Shown here piece by piece: positions 22,201-34,226 of a DNA stretch of 64,000 nucleotides. Both the position numbers and the translations under genes were made by a program. Source of the stretch: Phoronis australis. Lineage: Eukaryota > Phoronida > Phoronidae. The DNA lies in NCBI GenBank assembly GCA_002633005.1, contig NMRA01000168.1:375129-439128 (forward strand), given 5' to 3'. A model generated the notes under the pieces. It was not told the DNA's origin, ran no database searches, and saw nothing but the letters and a program-made list of their open reading frames with translations. Each line of letters begins with the position of its first letter. The stretch's first letter is position 1.

Positions 22201-24734
22201 GTGCAACGAAGTGGAGTTGATTACTTTTGATGACTTACAGTACACCTGAGTTTTGCTAATCATGAGCTCATCTTATCATCCCTGACGGTCGCGCGCGCCG
22301 AAATGTTCTGCAACAATGCTGTCGTCAGCGTATCAGCGCATCGATACCGTAAGCTATTGCATCAAGAAGACTACGTCCCACTATACCGTCACTTAAATTT
22401 CAGTACGTAGGGACTACGGTAAAATGTAAGAATAGCAACGCGGAGCGATAGAATGCACCCACGAATGCACCGCAAAACGGTGTGCTTCTAGGGTTGTTTC
22501 ATGATTTGTTTCATAAAAATTGCCACTATATGGCGCAAAAGCCTCCAATACATCTGAAAACGGGAATATTCCATCGCTTCTTTAATAGAAAGCTATTTAC
22601 CAAATTTCATAAACAGTTGTCAAGGAACTTGAGAGAAACAAACTAAAACGTGAAAAATGAAATTGCCGCTATGGGGCACAGCGTTCGTTGAATCCAACTG
22701 AAAGACGTCGTTGTCTGTTGTTAGCTTCATATAAATACAGTTACTAAATCGAATAAAGACCCTTTCTGTGTGTTTAGGAGATGCAGCTAAGGGCGCGAAA
22801 CAAAACAAAACAAAACTACCACTAGGAGGCGCCACATTAGTCGAATTCGTTATCGTCAACAGTTGTCTTAACACTGAGAACATATACCTCAATTTTCAAA
22901 ATCATCCTTAAAATAGTTTGGTTTGAACACCAAAAAACTTACTCGAAAATAGGAAAAATAGCCACTGGGTGTCGCAAAGTACCTCGATTCCATCCGAAAA
23001 CGGGAAGATAGCACCATCTCACCAATAGATGCCTATATTCCAACTTTTTCTGAAAATCCGTTGAGTACCTTTGAAGATACAGAGGTCAAACTAAAAAACT
23101 AAAATTGCCACTAGGGGACACACTGGTAGTCATATCAGTCCGAAAGCTATTGTCATTCGTTGTCAACATCATATAAATACACTTGCTAAATTTAGCAAAG
23201 ATCCTGCGAACGGTTTAGAAGATACAGTCATGGGCGCAAAAACTGCCACCAGGAGGCGCCACAGTAGTCAAAGTCCTCGGAAAATCATCGTCAGCTTCAT
23301 AGTAAGAGAATACATGCCAATTTTCACAATCATCCTTAGAACGGATTGGTTGATAGAGGGGTGGACGCCAAAAACAGACTAAAAAACAGTAAAAATGGCC
23401 ACTAGGTGGCGCAAACTACGTCAAATCCATCCGACAACGGGAGAATATCCCACTAATAGATGCCTATTTGCCAAATTTTATAAAAATACGTTGAGGACCT
23501 TAGAAGATTCAGAAGTAAATGTAAAAAATAAAATTGCCACTAGGGGGCAGGTCCGTCCGAAAGTCGTCGCCATCCATTGTCAACATCCAACTTCCTAAAT
23601 TTAGTAAAGATCCTGCCAACGGCTTAGGAGATACAGTCATGGGCGCAAAGAAACAAAACTGCCACTACGAGTCGTCAGAGTAGTCGAAATCGTCGGAAAA
23701 TCATCGTCAGCCGCCCTCTTCATAGTAAGAACATACATGGCAATTTTCACAATTATCCTTAAAGGCGAAGGCAACCTTTTTCATGTCATTTTTAGCAAAA
23801 ATGAGGTTCGTTGATTATCCCAGACATATTTTACACTTATTTACTGCTTTTCGTAATTTAATTTATTACTCGTCGTCTACTCCGGAAGTGACGTTTTGGG
23901 AGGCACGAATTTCGCGCCAAATTTCTTTTCATATAGTCTAACTGTGAGAGCAGTCGAGTCAGTCATTGTTTTACCTCGGTTGTGATAAGTTCGGTCGTCG
24001 TTTGCTTTTGCTTTTGAGTCAGTCAACATGCCACGCTGTTGCTGCGTACTGGGGTGTACTCATTATCGTCTCACGTGGAGAGCAAGAACTGTCCCACTTG
24101 TAGCGGGGAGGGAATATGTGCAGATTTGCAAAAATTTGGTACTTTGTGACAAGTTTTTGCAATTTGGTACGCTGTTAGGTATAAGCAAAAGAAATTTTAA
24201 AAACACCGCAAACAAAGTGTTCTTACCCCCTGGTGGTAGTTACGCGCAAAATCCAATATGGCCGCCGCCGAAAATGGAAATTGGCATATGTTGGCTATGA
24301 TTATCACTAGAACAAATTGTGATATCATCGTTTCAATATTTGGGGGGGTGAGAAGTTCATTTTTGGTGCTAGTTTTATGTTTTGGGGTCAATTCCAACGC
24401 AAAACGATACTTTCAAAGCAAATTTCATTCACAAATAACTCAAATTTATTTTTGTCCTCGTAAAAGTTACTTTGTTTAGTTAATGGGTATATCGATGTGA
24501 TTCACCGCAGAAAATTCTAAAATTACCATTTTCCAAAACCAGGTTTGAACAAAATAGGACTTGTCCAGATGACTGTGACAATACTTCTAGACTGAGACTA
24601 TAGAAACATAGTTACTTTATTAGCAACTGAATGAACAGAATTGTCTACCAAATACTGGTGGTTGCTAGTTTGTATTATGTATGTATACTAACTTATAAAA
24701 CAACTAGATATTGAGAAAGATGAAATTTCAAGTT

Positions 24735-25790
24735 TAAGAGTCGTTGCTGGTGCAGGCACCTTCACATTTGCACACTGTGGTATACCGGCCGAGTCCAGCT
24801 CGTTGGCACTTACAATTGCCTTTGCAGACAACAACACAGCTACAAGTAGCGAACACAACTGGCTTACTTCATCCAGATCTGACCAACATGGCACTAATTT
24901 CGTAGCTCTAGCATTCCATTTCCAACCCCATAGACATGGTTTGGTATCTGGGGTTTTATTGGCAAGAGACTGTTTCCAAACAAAAGCTGCAGTGAGCAGG
25001 GAACGCTTACCATGTTGGAATGAAGCATGCTGTGTTGGTGGTAGTGATTCCGGAGTCCATTTGTGAACAGAAGCTTTAATGCGTTATTCACAGGGTGTGT
25101 CCCTCAGTTTTTACTGTATTTTAGTACTATTCAGCGTTCAAGGTGTAGTGAAAGAATCGAGTCAAGTGTAAGGGTAGTTGGGTCATAAGTGATGGCAATA
25201 AAAGTATTTGTGACCTCGGGGAAAGCAGCCCAAGCATTCCATGGTTTTTCAATTCCGCACATTGCTGAGACGACATCACAACCTGTCAGTACATGGAAGA
25301 GTGGGAGGACTTCATATTTCTGCGGCCCAAGGTTTTGAGAGATTTGGTGGATCGAAATATCCATATAGTTTTTCCAGATGCAACTCCAATCCACAACTCT
25401 TAGAGGCCTTGCTTGTGAAAGAAGCTGACTGCTCGAACCACCGCGACACTGACAGCTGTTCTAAAGGTAAGCCTTGGTGTCATCCTGAACAGATGCATGT
25501 TGCAAATGCATCATCATCCTCGTGTCAGCTACTGTCTATAGCCATGGAAACAACGGTGACTACGTCTGTTGATTTGCTGCTGAGTATTAGGTCGGCATTT
25601 GTTGTAAGAAGTTGGTACTGTGAATCAGCTGTGCTGCCCAGAAGGTCGTCGATGTCGAACTGAAAGAGCTCGTCCTTGTTTTAACAATTTTGAGGAATGT
25701 CTGCCACTGAGTTCCCCTGGGCATTGGTATCTTAGCCGAAACCCGTGTTTGTCGCAATTCAGTCTCGCCACGCTTCACATGAGTCTATGA
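24735..25790 (-). pseudogene. Decayed transposon ORF: EADTR/HALTGCD protein with CXC-like tail
   Basis: Read on the minus strand in broken frames. The order is KIPMPRGTQWQTFL, then VADTRMMMHLQHAS (a degenerate EADTR motif), LPLFHVLTGCDVVSAMCGI (25394-25131; the 'LPxxHALTGCDxxS' motif), and a cysteine-rich tail CKGNCKCQRAGL then CTTVCKCEGAC in shifting frames, similar to Tesmin/TSO1-like CXC motifs. This domain series is common in transposon-associated proteins of cnidarians and other invertebrates and has been likened to PIN/FEN1-type nucleases. Multiple stops and frameshifts show it is dead. It lies inside the Kolobok element and is probably its second ORF or the C-terminal part of its protein. 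Confidence 0.5.
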
Positions 25791-26300
25791 CTTCAGACTA
25801 TCCTCTCCGTATGTGTCCCAGACTGCATCCACTCTTCTTGTACTCTCTGCCATCTGGCTCTGCACTTGTGGCACCAATTGCATCTGTGTATACTCCCCAA
25901 ACACTTTTGCACGCTGGGGTTATATAAGATGTATTATGGCGGCCACATCGAGTGTCCCGCGACACACTCCCACTGGAGGGTAATCTGAGCACCCAAACCG
26001 CTTACATCCCGCCGTGTGACTCTGTCACACACCTGGCACCTTCCAAATAGCTCCAATACAAGTCGACAATAAACTTGTCAAACTTAGGCTCACTGATCTG
26101 TTCATTGGATGACGAACTGTCCTCTTCACTGGGTGTCGAACTGTGCCTTTATTCACTCCCACTACTCAGCATCGCAGCACGGCTGCTTACAGGCTCTGCC
26201 AGGGCTAGAGACAACAACACAGGGCGAATCACTGCTAGTTCCCGTAATTGCACGCACCGGGGTACGTTCCGAGGTACGGTTGACAGTGGATGAAGTGCCT

Positions 26301-26676
26301 TCAGTCACTGTATATAGTGGCCACAGCTCGCGAGGCTTCTCGCTTCAAAAACGCACTTCTCGGGGTTGGCGACGGGGCACTGCCGGGAATCAACAGCGAC
26401 GGTATGGTACCCTTCTTCAGGCGTTGTTTCGCAGAGACCTTCATCAATTCAGCGTACATATCTCTGTCATAATCTGACTGCAGAAAATGCTTGCCACACA
26501 CTCGGTAACCCTCCACTGCTTTGTACGTTGCGTGGACGGGTAGCGCTGCGTTCTTCACATGAACGAGCTAGTCAAGTACGGCGAAGTGTGTCATCCTTCG
26601 GAAAGCGACGCAAGGTACCCAAAGCGCGTGTGAGACGATAATGAGTACATCCCGACACGCAGCAACAGCGTGGCAT
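26301..26676 (-). pseudogene. Kolobok THAP-domain transposase N-terminus, frameshifted
   Basis: ATG at 26676-26674 opens MPRCCCVSGCTHYR then LGTLRRFPKDDTLRR, the first half of a THAP zinc finger (Cys-x4-Cys, RFPKD). A stop follows. The second half is in another frame: YRVCGKHFLQSDYDRDM (the Cys-x2-His-Phe pair) and KGTIPSLL, equivalent to the AVPTLF box. So the C2CH zinc ligands are all present but split by a frameshift. THAP domains bind the transposon ends. The ATG and first residues are duplicated in the left inverted repeat at 24028. Confidence 0.65.
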
Positions 26677-27012
26677 GTTGACTGACTTGTAAACAAAAGC
26701 AAATGACGACCGAACTTATCACAACCGAGGTAGAAAAATGACTGACTCGACAGCTCTCCGGCACAGTCAGACTATAATGAAAAGAAATTGGCGTGAAACT
26801 CTTGCCTCCCAAAACGTCACTTCCGGAGTAGAGGACGCGAAATTAATCAAATTACGAAAAGCTGCAATTAAGTGAAAAATGTGTCTGGGATAATCAACGA
26901 ACCTTATTTTTGCTAAAAGTGACATGAAAAAAAGGTTGCCTTCGCCTTTAAAACTGTTTGGTTGATAGAGGGGTGCACGCCAAAAACAGACTCTAAAACA
27001 GCAAAAATGTTG

Positions 27013-30001
27013 TTTTTTGGCTGGCATGCTCCTTTAAAAGAATGGAAACGCGCATACGTGTACATTCGTGCATACCAATCCACCAATCCACAGTCAAAGT
27101 GGACACTGTATGAACAACGTATTTGGCGATCACTTTCAATTCGAAATTTGAAAATGCCTGCGCTTTACCGTACTATGCTAGCAAGTACACCAAAATAGCA
27201 GATAACAAGCCTATTTTCTGCTGTTTTTTTTTTCTTGGTCGATTTTAAGGCCTTCAGACCGCACTACTTTTTGGGAGCTCTCTCGCTGCTATATAGCTTA
27301 GCTACGCTTAGACATTAACTTCATGATTCCTTTGGTATAGCCACCACGGGATTCAATGCCGATGAGTAAAATAAAGCCTCCTGCAATCGTCTGCACGATC
27401 CTGTCATCTACGAAAACACACTGACTCGTTTGAAGTTGGCTTGGTACGGTCAGACGATTAGGTGACGCGCTTTGAACAGAGTCAAGTTCAAAATTATTAC
27501 TAACTTAGTTATGATTGTAGTTAGTATAACTTAGTTATCATTCTAGTTAGTAGTACCAGTAGTTGCAACAATTTTTGTTGTTGTTGTTGTCCTGTGTCCT
27601 ATCTTTAACGCATAAGCTGGGACTGGACCTTTTCCGCGGCTACGGGCTTGGAAAGGTACTTATAGCAACATCACGGTTCAATCACTGTGAGGCATAATTC
27701 GCCGAAAAGCTTTCGGCTTATGGGATGGCCAACGTCTCTACTGCCAGATGAGACAGTGAAATTATCTAAATTATTGCGGCCGTTACTTTTATTTTCTGTA
27801 GTTTACCGGAATGGTGTTATTCAGCTTAATTGGAATGGTTTGCTGGAACTTAGAACGTGTCGAAATGGAACTTTGTGGGAAAGGGTCAAGAATCTCTGTA
27901 GGCCTATATATGTGCGTGCGATATTGTCAATTTGCTCCGTAACTTCCAATAAACGTTCGCGTGAAACTTCTCATTTTCCGAACGACGCTCAGATACACTA
28001 ACTAACTTCAAGAAGTCCCAATATCTCTTAACAGCAGTGTCTTGCCGCAGTACAGACTAATAAACCACGTCGTGTGAAAGTTTCTTTTGAATCGATAAGC
28101 TATTCCTGAGTCACGGCGTCCAAAGCGTGCAGGCCATTAACCTGTCTCTGTAGTCCCAGGCCAACCAATGGGCTACACTAGGTATAGCTCATTGTCCCAA
28201 CCTACTGTATACAAATTGTTAAAACTGCCTGAGTAACACCGTACAAGAGAGCTCTTAGCTGAGAGATCTGCGCTGGGTCAAGTTGTTTCAGGTCACCTGT
28301 TTCGCAGCACAACTCAGTGGTGCCGTCTTTGAAGTGTGACGTATGTGGATTTGGACAGTGGCGTGTAACGGGGGCGGTAAAGGCTCCCCGATTTTACGAG
28401 CCCGGTGCGAACAGATGGTGATATTGAAAACTAAAATTGGTGAGTAATACATAGGTTTATTATAAGAATATAGAAGTACAATATGTCACACTTAAAATAA
28501 TCCATTCGTTCCAGTAGCTATTTAATAGTTGTATGTGCAGAAACGGGGGGCAATTTAGTTATTGATCCGAAATGTGAACAGCAATCAAGCTCAGCAGGAG
28601 CCCAAGAATTGCTGGGGACTAAACTATTGGCAACCAAGTTCGGGAGGAGCCCGAAAGCTGCACGTTTGGTGAGAGTGTAGACGTTGACTTCTTGCCGGAG
28701 CTCAGCGACTGGACTCCTCGTGTCTGACAAAGATGAAGCTTAAGTACAAAATTTCAACCAATCAGACATGATCTGAACGGGCTAGGCCAATAGTTCCTAG
28801 GATCTGACCAAGCATGGCCAAATTTGGTCATGTCCAAAGGACCCACACGTAATGTCCAGCATGTCCACCAGAGGACGCATATATCTCAATTATATAGACC
28901 CAATAGTGTTCAGAGCGAAATTGAGGCCTAAATGATGGATCTTTGAATTGAATTACAATCTTTAGGCCTATGCCTTTGTACGTGGATGGTGGTCTATTCC
29001 TATGAGAGAGACAGATAATTCTGTTTGGTTCAGAACGAAAACTAGTCAATGCAAAGTAAGGAATAATTGAATTGGACGAATACCCTATTGGTGAGACAAT
29101 TGCTAGGGAACTTCCAGATTGAAAATTTAATGAACTGACCAAGTAAAAACTTGGATCCAGATATCAAGAAAATGGTGGTTTCCGCATTATCTTGACTACG
29201 GCTGTTGCGCCTGATACCCTTGTTTAACTTCTACTAATGAAAAGAATCTGATTTCTCCTTAACCTACAATCTAGATCCTAAAATGGCGCAAGCAATACCG
29301 GCCGGCCTCTTAATCTTGGTTCCATTACAACCCATAGATGTCACCGCACGCACTGGTTCTTCATCATTTCAGCTGGCGAGTGCGCTCTTCTGACATTCTC
29401 CTTGTATCACACCCGTTTCAACTAATAGGACAACCTTCTGAGCTAGTTACAAGAAGCGGGCTTAAATTTCACCATATTCTTATTTTATAAACTTTCAAAC
29501 GATGAATATAATGCATGTTTTATTTCTAAATAATGCACACCACTCAAATCTCTATATACATCTCATATTTTATCTTCTCAGTCGTCCTATAGTAACCCCT
29601 CTTGTACTTGTCTTCATCTTATTTGTTTATATAATGCATTATATATTTTGTTACTTATTGATTTCTTTATATATTATTGTTCTGATGTATTTGATATTCA
29701 ACTAACTTTGAAAGGTATTAAATAGAGCGGACCACTAACTACTTTGTGTCTGCCGTACATTGATTGTCATTTTTGATTTTACTTTTTTACTTGTTCTTAT
29801 TGTAGTCCTCAATTTTAATTAATACACTTGTTTATCTCTATCATTCTTTGCGCAGCGTTGAATTTCATTTTATTGTGTAATGTATTTCTTCATCAATCAA
29901 TCAGTTTAGTTGATATCGCGCCAGCTGTTCTCTGTGGAATAGTAAAACCTTAATGACATACGAAACTATGAACTAATTTTGATGTGAAGTAGCGTGTGAC
30001 C
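27013..30001. other. Gene desert
   Basis: No gene recognised. A fragment of interspersed repeat R3 lies at 27677-27745 (tgaggcataattcgccgaaa onward). A GTT microsatellite lies at about 27570-27588. At 28363 the text agtggcgtgtaacggg resembles a transposon end. At 29500-29720 the sequence is very AT-rich, like the LINE-tail region near 40.3 kb. Confidence 0.4.
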
Positions 30002-30916
30002 CAGTGGCGGATCTAGGATATCGCAAGGGGCTGGCCCAACTTTTTGTCCAGCTGTAAGCATTTGCGCAAACCACGATTGTAGATGCGTATAGCACCGAAT
30101 GGAAATTTTTCTGTTTTTTCCTCTAAAAATCAAGCAATTTTCCTTGATTCCTGAAGTATTATCCAAGAAAAAAAGGGAAAAAAAGGAAAACGTATCAAAC
30201 AGGACAAACAGCAAGTTCCACAGACTCAACTCACAACCCGGTGGATAGAACGGGAGTGCTTTACCACTACACCACCACGATTTAACTTCTAATCTTGTTC
30301 TTAGAGACCAACTTGTTTATGGTTCACAGCGTTTGCGCGCGAAACCTACTTCTTTTTGTAGTGATTTTTACACGTTTTATATTTTGTGCAATCGGTTCTT
30401 AATAAATTTGTTGTATTTAAAATAGTCTTCAAATGCCCAAAAGACCAAATGCGTTATCATGTTGGCAATAATAACGGGATTGCTTTGGAAATCGTCTTAA
30501 GTTAAGGTTTGACAAAGAGAGAACTATGAGTTTCTGAGTGATTCACTCAGGCTTCGATTAAAATTCACATCTTACCAGCAGCTTCTGTTTTTTTCATCGT
30601 CACTCAGGTTCCATTTTCTTTAAAAAATGAGGTAAATTTTCTTCATTGCACAGTGGAGCAGATGACGGAAACGGAGTCGTAGTGCGCAGCGCCACTGCGC
30701 CGGTCGCCGGGAATATCGCGGGAGAGCCTATACTTATAAGCTACAGTTCCGTTACGAATGCGCCGTCTTCCGAATTTGACACTTGTTTCATCCGTATAAT
30801 TTTAATTACCGGGGTTAATTAATAAACTCAACATTTCCCTAGGCTCTTCCTGTTTTATTTATTTTTTCGGCAGCCACGGGGGGGGGACGGGCCCCCTGCC
30901 CCCCCTAAATCCGCCT
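30002..30916. mobile_element. hAT-like element, copy 3 (0.9 kb)
   Basis: Starts CAGTGGCGGATCTAGG and ends ccccctaaatccgcc, inverted ends like the copies at 7441 and 19198. About 915 bp. The interior has no transposase motif. A tRNA-like segment (complement of ggtggtgtagtggtaaagca) lies near 30240-30285. Confidence 0.65.
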
Positions 30917-32980
30917 ATTTGACCAGTGTCGTGGGTAATTACCACGCAATCAGAGAGGCATTGTTGTATTTCAAGTTTTGTTTATAAGTTAGGCCCAACA
31001 ATAATCATTCAGCCAGGGAACGTACATGCAAACATTGACCGTTCTAATAATTTCAGGCTACCCTAACAACACGACTGACGCACTCATGATGAACACAGAT
31101 CCGCACACATGAACACAGCTTCGCACTCATGAACACGACTCACGGACCTGTACACAAAACATGAGCCCCGAACTCACAACTTACACATTAAAAAGCAACT
31201 GCTCACATGTGCACCGCAAACTCGGCTCTGGCACCTACATGTATAACGGCTCATAGTTTCATACTCTTTGCTGAGCCGTGGACGCGATTCTTAGTCATGC
31301 ATACGTATCGAGTAAGCTGCGTGTGTTTTGTGTGCATACATGCTTTTAGTCAGTATACCAACCCTTAAATTTAAGAGCTGAGTATTAATTGGCTAAAATG
31401 TTTTATGTGTGCAGGGACAAGTGGATGCGAATCTGAGGTGAGTTTACTTGTCTGCAATCCGTCCTCATGTGTGGTTGAGCGGTGTTGTTCGGGTAACCTG
31501 TTTGAACGGTAACTAAACAACGTTAAGCAGCTGATAAGTCAGCTGATCATATGTTGTGCCTCTAGGTCACGATAACAAGCAGACGGTATAAACGGCAGTG
31601 CCCGCAAGGCTTGTAACGAACGGTGTGCAAGATCCAATCGAGGCGTATACTGACAAAAGGTAGCTGGATTGTGCAAGGTAAATTTTGTGTTTGTTTTTTG
31701 AATTTGATCATTACAGGTCAAATAAGAAAATTAGCGAAAATGCAAATCTTTAAAAACCTAGAATGCTTTTTGCGTCACATTTCGACCCCTTGCACGGATG
31801 CAGGTCGACGTTGTGCAGGCCCGTACCGTATACGGAAGGTTCAAGTGAAACAATGAAATCACTTCGCTTGCGTTGCATGGCATGGCGAGCGATATCTCGC
31901 GCAAATTGCGTGATCTCTCCATCTCATACTCGCAATCGGATAGGCTACGCAACATAGCCCAAGAATGCGTTCCGTACTGAGACGCAAGAATTTCGTCAGT
32001 GAAACTACGGTGATCACGCACTTCACGATATCTCACGAAGTCTTAGTGGTATTGTGTATTTCTTATGTCTACCAAACGCAGGCCAAACTGGTTGCGTGTA
32101 ACCTGTGCCGGGTTGTATTAATCAGTCCCATATATGGACTCAACTAAGTTCCCTAAATCTTGTGCCTATTTGGGTCTTTCTTTACTCACAGATATGATAG
32201 TTCTCTATCATTTCATCTTTATTATGAGTTCCTCTTTGACTTAAATGACGTTTTCTATTAATTAAGTAAAAACCGAGCCCTGAATTCAAAGAAAATAAAC
32301 AGGTACTTAGTCCTCAATTAGGGGTCTTGCATGAATGCATCCCTAATTATTTTCGATAATATTGAGAATTCAACGTCGAGTTTACTCTCGATTTGTGTCA
32401 AAGCGAAAAGTTAACTTAGAAATGAAACTAAAACAGTATGAGAAAGAACAATCGGTATTTTCGCAACTTCAGAAATACGCTGTAAATTTAGGAAACTTAG
32501 CTGAGTCCCTATTTGGGACTGTCATGCAACCGGGCATTGAGGCCCAATTGAACTTCCTCCCTGGCTGGTCTTATATAGCCACGTACACGTGCGGACCGTT
32601 TCTTTAACAACTTTCCGGAAAGCCATCTAGTCGTAAAAAAACGTTTGTTGCGCGTACCACTGATGCTGCTTTTGCAAAGTGTCTTCACTCCAATCGTGGG
32701 ACAGGCTAAATAGTGAGTTTACACTCACGCGTCACGTTTTCGTAACCAAAATTCACACTCCCGAATAAAAGAAATCTGCAATTTACAGGTACATTGTCGG
32801 TTAAACGGCCGAAAAACACATTTTTGGAATTGTTGTTGGATTAAATTGACTTCTTGTTGTTATTAGCTTTGACCAGAGCTGCAAAGCAACAAAATCCTTT
32901 GTTTCTGGTGATTTGATTACAAATCGGCTATTCTCCCCGTTTCCTACCAGACTATCGTTGAAATCAATATCCTTTAAACC
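30917..32980. other. Gene-poor interval
   Basis: No gene recognised. At 31079-31146 about three imperfect units of a 20- to 25-bp sequence (cactcatgaacac type) are repeated. Overlapping frames near 31.7-32.0 kb and 32362-32607 lack any motif. Confidence 0.4.
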
Positions 32981-33046
32981 AGTGGGATTTAGCTCGGTAG
33001 AGCTTTACACTACCTCTGCGAAAAGAGCGGGCTCGATTCCACACAT
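32981..33046 (+). repeat. tRNA-like SINE head
   Basis: Sequence gggatttagctcggtagagc is a tRNA A box and gggctcgattcc a B box, 35 bp apart as in a tRNA. The expected 3' acceptor strand does not pair with gggattt, so a SINE head or tRNA pseudogene is the better reading. Tail boundaries are unclear. Confidence 0.5.
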
Positions 33047-34226
33047 TTAAAATGTCATTTACTGGTGCTCCTTGACTCGTTTTGTGTGTGTTTATTTGCT
33101 CATAAACCATATTCGTGGATGAAGTTAGGATGAGTAGCCCCAGCTAAGTGTCCTTGGGCATGATGAGGCTGTCATTTCCAAAAGCTGGAAGAGGAGTGAG
33201 ATTTGAAGGATTTATCGTCCGAGGGACTAGTCAATGAGAATATCTTTATCAACAAGAAACCTACTGATGATGATAACGATGAAGAACAACGACTAGCTTC
33301 ATTAAAGAGGCATGGAACGCAAAAGTTCGTCAAATGTTATGTATACTGACGAAAGTACCACCTCGCAACGTCTCCTTCAGAGTTATTCACTTTCCCCTGT
33401 GAGGGAATTGGAAGAAAAAATCCCAATATTCACGATTTTTGAAATACGCGCGAAGGAAAATGTTGTAGTCATCTCACAGTTTTAATCTCCCTGGATAAAC
33501 TCGCACCTTCGCTCGCACTTATTCGACAAACAGCAGATTGACAAGGTGGATATTAAAGGCACTGAGATTGCTACGAGTGATCGAACTCCGAATCTGAGGT
33601 CGACAGCACAGTTCGAGGCAAGCCAGTGAAGCAAGCAATTTTCCAAAAATAATTCCAAGTGCACTTTAGAATATATTTTAATAACTTTAAACAGGTAAGA
33701 CTTAAATCAACTGCCTCATAATCGGACTGGCTACTCGTTAAGTCGCCATAATCATTTTCCATATCCGGGAGTGTGCTACGTCCTCTTTCTGTACCAAATA
33801 AGGAGACAGGATTTGCTTTGTGGGAGAAAAATCGACGAAGTGAAGAACTGCTGATAGATTGTTTTTTGAAATTTAAAACTAAAAGAAAAATGCCTGACAT
33901 CAACAGAAATTCAAAATCTTTACGAACAAACCGTAAAAATGCCTGGTGAGCCTGTTGAATTCTGTTTCAATGGCAGAGAACACCTTCCTCTAAATAATGT
34001 AGTTTAGTCTGGCGTTCCAGGTCTCTTTCAGTGGACATCCTCGGTTTAGGGCCCAATCGTATTCTTTGTATTATTGTTGGGATGGGACAGACTACTTGAA
34101 GTTATCACCTTCCAAAGATTTTTGCACGCAAAATTCCCACTTCGCTATAGACACAGTTTGATAAAAATTGTTTCAAGGATTTATTTAACTTATAGTTTAC
34201 ATTTAATATAGGTCTGTGTCTCCAAC
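33047..34226. other. Upstream region of the aldo-keto reductase gene
   Basis: No clear promoter motif. A minus-strand frame at 33571-33903 has some protein character (RGRSTLPDMENDYGDL) but lacks a convincing splice donor and matches nothing I know. Confidence 0.35.

Larger units (their letters stand above)
23763..26947 (-). mobile_element. Kolobok-type DNA transposon with TTAA TSD
   Basis: Flanked by TTAA at 23759-23762 and 26948-26951. Ends are AGGCGAAGGCAACC and its complement, continuing as long inverted repeats of about 310 bp (23763-24080 and 26630-26947). Removing the element and one TTAA restores a sequence that aligns to the uninterrupted repeat at 23310-23350 (atcc-TTAA/TTAG-aac). 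A THAP-domain transposase relic on the minus strand plus TTAA target duplication fits the Kolobok superfamily; piggyBac shares TTAA but lacks THAP, and P elements have THAP but 8-bp duplications. Confidence 0.8.
22428..27012 (-). repeat. CCGTCCGT-headed modular repeat, copy 3 (inverted, split by Kolobok)
   Basis: Reverse-complement copy of the modular repeat: 22428-23762 and 26952-27012 together, with a 3.2-kb transposon inserted between. AGTGGC, 'tatcttcaaa' and 'acggat' blocks recur in the reverse sense. The CCGT-rich head is missing, so the copy is 5'-truncated. Confidence 0.75.

Noticed and set aside
29502-29705. Very AT-rich segment with hydrophobic frame, looked mitochondrial-like
   Set aside because: No recognisable mitochondrial gene; resembles T-rich LINE-tail DNA near 40.3 kb.
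30590-31700. CRISPR-like or regularly spaced repeats around the cactcatgaacac units
   Set aside because: Short imperfect tandem units in a eukaryotic genome; no conserved repeat-spacer structure.
32981-33046. Functional tRNA gene
   Set aside because: A and B boxes are present but the acceptor stem does not pair; annotated as a SINE-like head instead.
33571-33903. 110-codon minus-strand frame upstream of the aldo-keto reductase
   Set aside because: No convincing donor, no family match; composition alone is insufficient.
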